Shown here in pieces: positions 9,831 to 18,155 of a stretch of 22,927 bases of DNA (the stretch's first letter is position 1; every line of letters begins with the position of its first letter). Position numbers and translations under genes: made by a program. Below the pieces are notes generated by a model. The model ran no database searches. It was not told where the DNA came from and worked only from the letters and a program-made list of their open reading frames with translations. The stretch comes from Coptodactyla brooksi (taxonomy: Eukaryota; Arthropoda; Insecta; Coleoptera; Scarabaeidae): positions 1 through 22,927 of the forward strand of contig JAWQRM010000416.1 of assembly GCA_033557675.1 (NCBI GenBank), in the 5' to 3' direction.

Positions 9831-12800
9831 CCATTAAACATTCTGGAAAGAAAGAAGAAGAAAAGCACCTATTTTGCAATTTGTGGCATATTAAAAATAT
9901 ACTTTCGTAAATTAATTTTGGTTGTACATAGAAAGTTTGAAATAACACACTATAATAATAATAATAGCAAAGGAATGCAAAATGTATGAAAGCGAAAAAA
10001 ATGAGCAAAAAATTTTTGTCAATATATTTTTAAACGAATACTTATTTTTAAAAGTAAATGTGCAAAAGACTCTTGGTGTTGCAGCATACGCTTGCAACAA
10101 CAATACATGTAGTTACTTTTTATTTTCACATCACGTTTAGTTTTCTTATTATGTAATATAGTTTCTTATATAGTATTTAAAGACTCAAAGTAGTTCAAAT
10201 TTGTACAAAAATGTGATCTACAAATGTGACGAGTTATGTGAAAAGCTGAGAACGCAAAGTTGGATAGTTTCGAAGTTGAATCTATGTAACTGTGTTGGTT
10301 TAAAAGTCTAAACAATAGTATATGTAACTGAAAAAGTTGATATTTCAAAAGATTTTTGTTTCGAGAAGAAATTGAAAGATTTCAACAAAAGTGCATTTTT
10401 TAGTTACTTGAGATTAGAGTTCTGCTAAACAATTGCCATTATCATTAGCAATTTTTCATCCAATTTCGGCAAATATAATAACTATAAGACATTACACAAG
10501 GTGGTAATGGGAAATCTTCCAAAAAGTTTAAATTCCCAAAAAATTTTGTATAAAAGTTCCTGAAATTACATTGAGTTTATTTATAGACTCTACATAATCA
10601 TGTTGCATTTCTAAATAAACAGTTCCAAATATGCATGCAATTGTGCAACCTGTCATACTGCATTTGACAGTACAAAAAAGAAATGAACTAAAAGGTGAAG
10701 CAGTAATTACGTAAAAAGATGCAATAATAATTTACAAAGTTGCCAGAATGTTAGAAAAGGAAGAGATCTAAAGTCCAAAAACGTTTCTTTTTTTCAGAAC
10801 AGTCAATCCTGTTAACAATACTAAAGACTACGACATTAACGGATGGAGTTGAATTGTCCCTGGACGGTCTTTCTCATATCTTCTTCCATCTTCTTCCGTC
10901 TTCTACAGTGTTTCATTTCGCAAAATTCAAACGATAATAATAATCATGTACCCACATTATGTTGTTTTGATACAATAAAATCAGTTTAGCATTTTGACAC
11001 TGGGCGACTTTAAATGATTTAAAGCGCACAATATATTCTGCAAAATCATACCCAGCAGAATCATTGCTTCTTCTATGTATTAGAAGATACTTTTCATGGC
11101 GTAATAGTTCTGAGTAACTCTTTCTGAGTAACAGTTATCTTATTGCAACCTACAAGTGTCTACAACCTACAACTAGCATCAAATTGATATCGGGGTCTTA
11201 ACTATAGTCACACAATGATCATTTACTTCAAAATTGTGCTAGTAATGATAAATTACATTTCAAGTGCAAAATCTGCAAATAAAAAAAATGAAAATAGCTT
11301 TTTTGTTGATAGCTGTTGGTAGCTGTACCGCTACTGATTACTCCTACATGTCATACTGTTATAGCATGACATGGCTTAGCAGCATGAACAGTAATGCACA
11401 TTGCACAAAACATAAACAATTTGAAATAAATTTACAAACAATTTAATTAAACTAAAATTCGCATCTGGAAAATGTTTCTTAAAATACTTGGTGGTTGCAA
11501 ACCTTATACCTATGGACAATATGGATTGAGCCCGTAACTCCGCTTGCACTTATTTTCCTTCAGTGCATTTTCTAAACTAGTGATATAAATTACTATTTGT
11601 CCAAAAATATAAAACATAAGTAAAAGTAAAGAGTCTCTTGCACAAATTACTATTATTACGGTAGTAATTTAATATATCAAGCTCTCCTCCATGCTGACAT
11701 AAAATAATAGAAATATAAATGAAAATTTATTTCACAAATGCCATTGAAATATATCCCTTCACAAAACCCTAAAACAAATAATCCCAATTCTCAATGTTCA
11801 ATTGAGAATGATAATAATCTTCACAACAATCATTTTGCTTATCAACATTTAACGTTACACTCTTGTGAATATTTCTCTATCACAAATCACGCACATAAAT
11901 GAATATCAAAGAAACCTTAAGATGTTTATCTAAAAATAAAAAGAAACACTTATATATATATTTAAAGATTATTGCTGATAATGACCTTATATAGGTGTCG
12001 TGTTTACCAAGGAACACCTTACAATATGACGTAAGAGTACATAATATTTTTATCTGTGATTTATCACGTCGTTTCTGGTGCATTTGTGTATGTACCTATT
12101 TATGTATGTAGCATATTCAATTTTCATTTTTATGTCTACATAGCGCGTACACCTACTTAGAAAACTTTTTGACTTCTTGAAAGGCAGTGTGTTCAAAATT
12201 TTCAAAATTTGAAATTATTATAATTAATTCGACGTACAACTGTTTTAAGTCTTGAAAATGGAACACTCTGTAAAAGGTGAGAAAAACCCATGTTGTGTGT
12301 AGAAAACCGAATATTGCTGTAAATATATATAGTTATAATGTGATAGTGTTGAAGTATGAACGGGTAATTTTTTATTTTTCAAAAATTGAACGATGTTTTT
12401 GCCGCAATATAAAGATTTAAAATACTATAATACATCATGTGATTGACCTATATGAAGTAAAAATAAAGATTGTTACTCAAAGTATTTTTTTATGTTACAT
12501 CTAAATGTTTGTTCTAACATGTGTTTTCAAAATAAATAAGCACCTCTTCTACTTTATTAGCTCCGATAATCACCTATTTAAATAGAATACATATTTATAA
12601 TTAAAAATTTCTTGAATGTACATGTTATTTCATGAAAATCATGGCCTAAGAAATGTTTTCCTTGTTACTTAAATGTTAATAATATCGTCATATTATTGTA
12701 GTTCTTATAAATGTATAATTAAAACTCTTAAATCAAATGTTTACTGTGTATTTATTTATACCCACTGTTAAGTAAAATCGGCATCATCCTTTACTTTTAC

Positions 12801-12955
12801 AGTCACCTGCGCACTTAATTTTTATATATATTGTGCACATACAGGTGTACAGGCAGGTATATATTCACAATTTGTATGGGGAAACTAATTTTAACGAAAA
12901 ATTGACAATCATTTGCAGTAGGCCACCAATTGCTTCAACGGTTTAAGATATAACG
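9831..12955. other. AT-rich intergenic region, no gene seen
   Basis: About 3.1 kb with only short shadow ORFs on both strands. A pyrimidine-rich imperfect repeat of atcttcttcc-like units lies at 10868-10905, and an 8-bp inverted repeat (catgtcat/atgacatg) at 11347-11373. No transposase motif, exon or RNA gene was recognised. Confidence 0.5.
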
Positions 12956-13090
12956 GTTAGAAAAATTTGTTGATGAATTAGATGGAACAACTAAAAAAGG
13001 CAACTACTGCCTGAAATAGATATTCAATGTAGATGAAACTGAGCTTTGGTGGAAAAATATACTGTATGTAAAAAGAACACCACCTAGATT
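12956..13090 (+). pseudogene. Tigger/pogo-like transposase fragment
   Basis: The frame reads EKFVDELDGTTKKGNYCLK, a stop, then IFNVDETELWWKNI at 13020-13061. The block FV...I-FN-V-DET-L-W is the first catalytic Asp region of pogo/Tigger/jerky-type DDE transposases (consensus IFNxDETGLxWK). Following residues (to about 13300) have no clear match. Only about 45 residues are recognisable, so the family level is the limit. Confidence 0.55.
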
Positions 13091-13382
13091 GATTTGTATT
13101 CAGAAACAGAATATTGTCCATCAGAAACATGGCCCTGTGGCGATAACAAAAAAATTATCAATCTGTCGTACCTTCAAATATATATTTTCAGAAGGCATGG
13201 TTAACGGCATTGCACAAGAAACAAATGAAAAGGCTGAACAAGTCCACGATGAATGGAATGAAGAAAATCTTAACATATCAAAAAGATGGAGACCTGTAAA
13301 TTGAGACTAACTCTATGCTAATTCGAACCTCCTTTATAAAGCAGCAATAGCAATTAACACCATGCCTCCTAAGTGATTTCAC

Positions 13383-13660
13383 TTGGGAGGCACGTCTTAT
13401 TTTGTTGAAGAAAACCAAGAAGAGAATTTGTCAATGTTTGGGTTCAGGAAAGATGGAAAGATCAGGACTTGTTCACATATTCAAAAGAAAGATCAAAGCA
13501 GATTGTCATCTTGCTATCAACCATACATAGTAACGACAATTGGATTGAAGCAAAAACCAGCAGTGATATTGCAATACAATGATTAAAGGGGGTGTGAATA
13601 ACATGGACAAAATGGTGACTCATTATTCCAGGACGAGAAAAACTCTAGCATTGTACAACA
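13383..13660 (+). pseudogene. piggyBac-like transposase fragment
   Basis: The plus strand reads FGFRKDGKIRTCSHIQKKD, then LKQKPAVILQYND, then after a one-base frameshift and stop IKGGVNNMDKMVTHYSRTRK. This is the KPxIIxxYNxTKGGVDxMDKMxxxYSxxRKTxRW block of piggyBac-type transposases, which lies after the last catalytic Asp. The frameshift at about 13583 and the absence of the rest of the catalytic domain mark it as dead. It lies close behind a Tigger-like fragment in the same direction; whether the two were ever one unit is unclear. Confidence 0.7.
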
Positions 13661-14205
13661 ATCCAGCTTCAGGTAAAGTTACACATAATCGACGCTCTTT
13701 TCTTCAGGCTGATTATTGAAGGGCGGTCGAGAAACCAGACTTATCTGAAACATTTTTCCATAAAATCTGGTGTAGAAGCTATGCTAGGATACCTAGTGGC
13801 ACCAGATCCACATACTTCAATGGCACCAGCAGATGTGTTGTTCCACAGCCCTCAAACATTATCGTAATCTATTGAATTAATTCTATAAGTACTAAAAGTT
13901 AATGATTATCACTTAATGATTAAAGATGGTTCAGATGCCGCTATAGGAGTACGGTCGGCGAATTCAAGTATTTGTTGTTGTCGGTGGATCTCCTATGTAC
14001 AAAAGATATGAAACATAAACATGACCAAGAATCATAAATGAAAACATATTTATCTAATTATTATTTATTCAATTATACAGGAAGAAATAAGGAAAGTTTA
14101 CTAATGTCCTTCACTGTTTAATTTATTAACTAAGGACAGCATAATAGTGTAAATCAAATAATAGTTGAACCGTAGTATAGTTACAAATTAAGGAAGAAGT
14201 CATAT
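13661..14205. other. No gene seen
   Basis: Sequence after the piggyBac fragment, with a moderately GC-rich patch around 13780-13860 that may be the further decayed end of that element. No motif supports a gene. Confidence 0.35.
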
Positions 14206-14233
14206 AACGCCACCACTACACCAAAACCGAAAA

Positions 14234-14293
14234 GTTTATTTGCTTGACGAACGTTTCGCCGACCATGTCGGCATCATCAGAAGTGACAAAAAC
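14234..14293 (-). ncRNA. Type I hammerhead ribozyme motif, copy A (Penelope-like element 3' end)
   Basis: On the minus strand the core CTGATGA (14280-14274) is followed by one extra T, stem II GCCGAC/GTCGGC with loop ATG, then GAAA. Stem III is three base pairs, ACG-TT-CGT, and the cleavage position is the C at 14246. Stem I pairs CTT with AAG, then an internal loop, then GTTT with AAAC. All invariant core nucleotides of the hammerhead (CUGANGA, GAAA, UH cleavage triplet) are present. A tiny stem III is characteristic of hammerheads in Penelope-like retroelements, where the ribozyme sits in the terminal repeats. No reverse transcriptase or GIY-YIG ORF remains next to it, so this is a 5'-truncated copy. 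The shared repeat spans about 14206-14282. Confidence 0.8.
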
Positions 14294-15091
14294 GAATGTT
14301 TCAGCATTGCTTGTTTTTAATGACTCCAGGCAGCTAATGATGCTGAAAATATTACTTTGCAGCCCTTTTACCCACAAGATATTGCATGATTCCGCTACAA
14401 ACTATTCTAAACAATTATTGTGTATTGCCACATTTTTTTAACGTCACAGAAGGCGAAAGAATAATAAAATTTATATTTTATTTTTATTATGAAATTTATA
14501 CTTTCTGTTTTTATTATTGAATTTCTGGCGATAACATTTATACTACCAAGAAAATTATATCGTCCCAAAGAAGTGATGAAAATGTTCAAAGCATTTGGCA
14601 ATTGACTCTAGATCTAGCTCATATCTTGGAATTCAATGAACCTCATACTACAAAAATAAGGAGAAAGCCTAAAAAATAGACCATTTAAATAGTTTATAGC
14701 TGGACAGTTTTCCTCGCCAGCTAACTTCAAGTGTTACAATTTTACAAATTCAATACCCAAAGCGCTTAAATCAAACCGTGGAAGAAATTTCTAAAATAAT
14801 TAACCTCGACAAAAGAAATAATTTGCATTCCCTTTTAATTCACCCAGAAAACTTAGAAAAATAGTGTAAGAGTTACACTTTGCATAGAATCCTTACTTAA
14901 TCTAAAAGCATATCAAAAGATAATGTTTACAATTATATAAGACAAGTTTCAGTGCTAGAGAAACATAATTATCAACACTACGCAATTTATTCTCTATCAA
15001 CACTACTAAAGGCATCGTACTTTCAAATTATTCTAAAACTTCTATTTATAGCACAAGATGAAGGACAATATTTATTAGTGAATAACAATTA
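14294..15091. other. No gene seen
   Basis: AT-rich sequence between ribozyme copy A and the MITE-like element. Short ORFs at 14407-14601 and 14952-15137 show no family features. In the minus-strand direction it is the region upstream of ribozyme A, where an intact Penelope element would have its ORF; no RT motif (such as YADD) was found. Confidence 0.4.
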
Positions 15092-15618
15092 TATAATAAA
15101 AACCACCAAGGTTGGCAGTACGTCATCAGTCTGTTAGCCCCGCCCCCAGTAGCGCAGTTGCCACTATTTCTGTTTGTTCCCACGTGCGTCGGCCAGCTGA
15201 TTTTGGTTGTTTGCGTTTAAAAATTGAAAAACTGCTGGCTGCGGTATTTATCGTCACGTGTTATTTAATGCACTTGCAAAGCGCAGCAATCACCACAAGA
15301 CTGCATACGCACCTACTACGCGGTGAGAATGTGTGGCAACGGTGTAAAGAAGTATTCCCTCGTGAAGTGCTGCCAACATACCTAACTTTTAATCGTAACT
15401 ATTTCACTTGATTTTTTTAGTTTTAACACGTAAATATGTATATTATATGCCTTTTATACTGATTATTTAATGAAATGAAGCAGCAGATTCCTTTTCCTTA
15501 CATTAAAATTCTGTCTAAACAACAATATATATTTAAATAATATTCGTGCTTAAGGTTACCCCTATGACGTTTTATCGAGGTTATGACGTAGCTGCCAACC
15601 TTTGTGGCTTTTATTATA
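15092..15618. repeat. MITE-like element with 34-35-bp terminal inverted repeats
   Basis: The left end (15092-15125) and the reverse complement of the right end (15584-15618) match at about 32 of 35 positions and share tataataaaa, ccac, aaggttggcag and tacgtca in order, with one gap. The interior (15130-15400) is less AT-rich than its flanks. It contains a 99-aa open frame with no known domain, too short for a transposase. The length of 527 bp fits a non-autonomous DNA transposon. The target-site duplication is not clear because both ends run into TATA-rich sequence. The superfamily cannot be assigned. Confidence 0.65.
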
Positions 15619-15645
15619 GTCTAGCCATGCTAGACTATAATAAAA
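15609..15645. repeat. 17-bp perfect palindrome overlapping the MITE right end
   Basis: Arms 15609-15625 (ttttattatagtctagc) and 15629-15645 are exact reverse complements around a 3-nt gap. The outer part of the left arm is also the end of the neighbouring terminal repeat. The word actataataaaaat recurs at about 15882. Confidence 0.8.
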
Positions 15646-15802
15646 ATCATAGTAAATGCTCTGCATTTATTATGATTATTATAAAAGCGATTTTAACGAT
15701 TTTGAACCGAGAATAATGCAAACTACAAACTGTATAAGCTTACATTATCAAAATTTGCATTTAACTTTACATTTTCTTGAAATAAAAATAATGTTAAGAA
15801 AT

Positions 15803-15893
15803 TGACTATAATATTATTATAATACTATACTATAGTATACTATATAACTATACTATAATATTATTAACATATAGTAGACTATAATAAAAATGA
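15803..15893. repeat. AT-only palindromic tract
   Basis: A run of interleaved actata/tatagt words with a self-complementary centre (actatagtatactatat). The 15-mer actataatattatta appears twice, near 15805 and 15851. Such tracts commonly extrude cruciforms and are length-variable. Confidence 0.6.
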
Positions 15894-16461
15894 ACATTTA
15901 TGTCACAATCAATTTATACAATATGATAAGAATGTTTGTGAAGCATTCAACAAATAACCAATGATAGATAACGTAAAAATAATAGAATATTAGGAAATAA
16001 GCATTATAATCATTCGAGAAACGTTAGAAGCAAAAGGAGAATGTGATAAATTTCAAAGAACATTGAAACTAAAAAGAATCTATGAAATTTATCGATACAA
16101 TTTTTCAAATATATAGATATGGACTTTCAGTTTGTACCCTAATATACTATGAAATACAACTATAACAAAACCCACTATTCAAAGTCGAAATTATCAACAG
16201 AATATCACTTTATATTTAATTTGTATCATTATTGTAATATAGATTATGTATGTCATTCGTAAAATTAAGTTATTTATAAAACTTTAAAAGAAGAGAACTT
16301 CAAAAAGTGACAGTCAGATGTCACCACCTAAGGTGGCAGGAGTTACGAATCCAGGACTTCTGCATCTAACAGAAGCTGATGCAGCATATAAGAAGTTATA
16401 TGTAGAAGCGTACCGCAAATATACGTATACATTATATTCATGGTTCCAGTTTGTACTATAG

Positions 16462-16535
16462 GAAGTACTACAGATACTATATTTAACTGTAGTACTTACT
16501 GTACTACAGTAAGTACTACTTTAACTGTAGTACTT
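16462..16535. repeat. Cluster of alternating copies of a 10-mer
   Basis: The word gtactacagt and its complement actgtagtac alternate about five times within 75 bp, including a perfect pair at 16486-16495 and 16501-16510 around ttact. Overlapping hairpins are possible. No gene function is evident. Confidence 0.6.
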
Positions 16536-16858
16536 TTTACCGCTGAATCTGAAAATGACATTCTTCATCTCCATTCTTTGCCATCACGTCAGGATATTTC
16601 GCAAAATCGCTTATTCAAAATTGTTAAAAAGTCAACAAATGCATGGCACAATTTCGTTCACTGGAAATGGATATCACACTCGTTTACACTCACACTATGA
16701 CAGATGGCAAAGCCAGATAGCATGGTGTAGTTTCACGTCGTTCTTTGAATGTTCAGTTAACGCCACGAGTCGCCTCAGCTCTTTACAGGATTGAGGATTT
16801 TTGGAACCTTTGGCTTAAAAACAAAGTTTAAACAATTGCCACCACTACATCAAAGCCA

Positions 16859-16920
16859 GAAAGTTTATTTTTCTTGACGCACGTTTCGCCGACCAAGTCG
16901 GCATCTTCAGAAGCGCTTTC
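16859..16920 (-). ncRNA. Type I hammerhead ribozyme motif, copy B (Penelope-like element 3' end)
   Basis: On the minus strand the core CTGAAGA (16910-16904; N7 is A) is followed by the same extra T. Stem II is GCCGAC/GTCGGC with loop TTG, then GAAA. Stem III is ACG-TG-CGT, with cleavage after the C at 16876. Stem I pairs CTT with AAG and, beyond an internal loop, GAAAG with CTTTC. Compared with copy A, the differences in stem II and III fall in loops only, so the fold is retained. The common repeat runs about 16836-16912 and ends in ccaccactac on the plus strand, as in copy A. The copy is in the same direction as copy A, 2.6 kb away; nothing between them looks like a Penelope ORF. Confidence 0.8.
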
Positions 16921-16977
16921 GAGTTTAAACTCAGGTCTAAATAGTTTGTTGGTGTGATATCCAGGTTTGTTCTTCTT

Positions 16978-17349
16978 TTATCGTGGTAGGGTCACATTCA
17001 ATTCCTGTAGTTTGAAGTTCTTGTCTTGGGTGTGCACTTGGCATGAACTTCCTGTCGTCGATTTGGATGCCGTAACTTTCGATATATAGAGTCCATCTTG
17101 TAAGAACAGTGGATGAAGAGCCGTTGGTTTACTGAAGCTTATCAAGATCTTATTGGGTCCTATTTTGTCGAATATTGTTGTTGTCATGCACACTAGGATA
17201 ATTGCACACCGACTGACACCACTTTGAAAGATCTCTGCGATGCACGTATATTTTTGCAATTGATAACATCCTTTTGTTTTTTCTGAGATCTTTAAAATAA
17301 CTAAGCATTTGTTTTTGGTTTGAATTAATGTTTTCAAAGGTGTTGGCAA
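16978..17349 (-). other. Unidentified 123-aa ORF upstream of ribozyme copy B
   Basis: An uninterrupted minus-strand frame begins MPTPLKTLIQTKNKCLVILK and ends QDKNFKLQELNVTLPR. It stops 58 bp before ribozyme B in the same direction. A stretch FDKIGPNKILISFSKPTALH vaguely recalls ORF1 proteins of non-LTR retroelements, but no zinc knuckle or other defining motif is present. It may be residual retroelement coding sequence joined to the ribozyme-bearing end, or chance. No conclusion on function. Confidence 0.25.
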
Positions 17350-18088
17350 ATTTTTTAATAACCGTTTTTAGAATCGTTTGATTTGTTAGTGCAACTTTGA
17401 TTTTGCTCTTCGTTTCTCATTAAAGCTTTGAAATAATCATTAATGTATTCTCGGTTGTTTTAAGTTCATAATATCGAACAGATATTTCAGACCTGTTCCT
17501 ATGGTTCTTTTATTAGGAATTTAAAGCAATTGTGTCTACTAGTTCTAATTTCTGCGAACAACCAAATTGTGATGATTCAAATTTTCTCTTGGGTATTTGA
17601 TTATTGTCGTAATGTCGTCTTGAATTTTGAAACTTACTTAGTTTATATTATGTGGGATTTGCCCATTTAAATCGGAAATATTGGGTTTTATTGTGTTTAA
17701 TTTTGACACAGGAGTTGCGATAAAGGAATGTTGTCCTCAGAATCATCAGTGACCACGTTTTCTTTGTAGACTGGCCTTAAATGTTATCTTTAGAGTGACC
17801 CTAATATATGACAAAACATTTGTTTTAATTTTCTGCCTTATTAGAATAAAGTTAAATATAATATTCATCTCATCATATTCTCAAAAGTGAACCAAACAGA
17901 TTTAACCTCAGATTAATCAATAAATACATTAATGTTTAGTTACATAAATAAAAATAAGTTGAAGAAGTTATGTCAACAGCCTATTGATTGTTATAGTATT
18001 ACGTTTAATAACCGACAAAAAGATATTGATATCAAACCACAATTTAAAAATATATCAACCTAATTTTATTATCTCTAATAATAATAAA
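17350..18088. other. Intergenic downstream of NCBP3, no gene seen
   Basis: AT-rich sequence between the unidentified ORF and the NCBP3 3' end. No transposase block, exon or RNA gene was recognised. Confidence 0.45.
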
Positions 18089-18094
18089 TTTATT
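18089..18094 (-). promoter_or_regulatory. Candidate polyadenylation signal of NCBP3
   Basis: tttatt on the plus strand is AATAAA on the minus strand, 62 nt after the NCBP3 stop codon. This gives a short 3' UTR. Other AT-rich hexamers follow, so the choice is provisional. Confidence 0.4.
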
Positions 18095-18155
18095 ACAGGT
18101 CATCAAAAGCATTACAAAAAAATGTTATTTACACCACTAATAATTGTTATATTAA

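Noticed and set aside
11264..11446. 60-aa ORF with a signal-peptide-like start (MKIAFLLIAVGSCTA)
   Set aside because: Short, low-complexity, no conserved cysteine pattern of a known family, no splice or promoter support; expected by chance in AT-rich DNA.
15112..15411. 99-aa ORF inside the MITE-like element
   Set aside because: No transposase motif and too short; kept only as a note within the element.
14206..16920. Complete Penelope-like element between the two ribozymes
   Set aside because: No reverse transcriptase or GIY-YIG motif was found on the minus strand between the copies, and an unrelated MITE occupies part of the interval.
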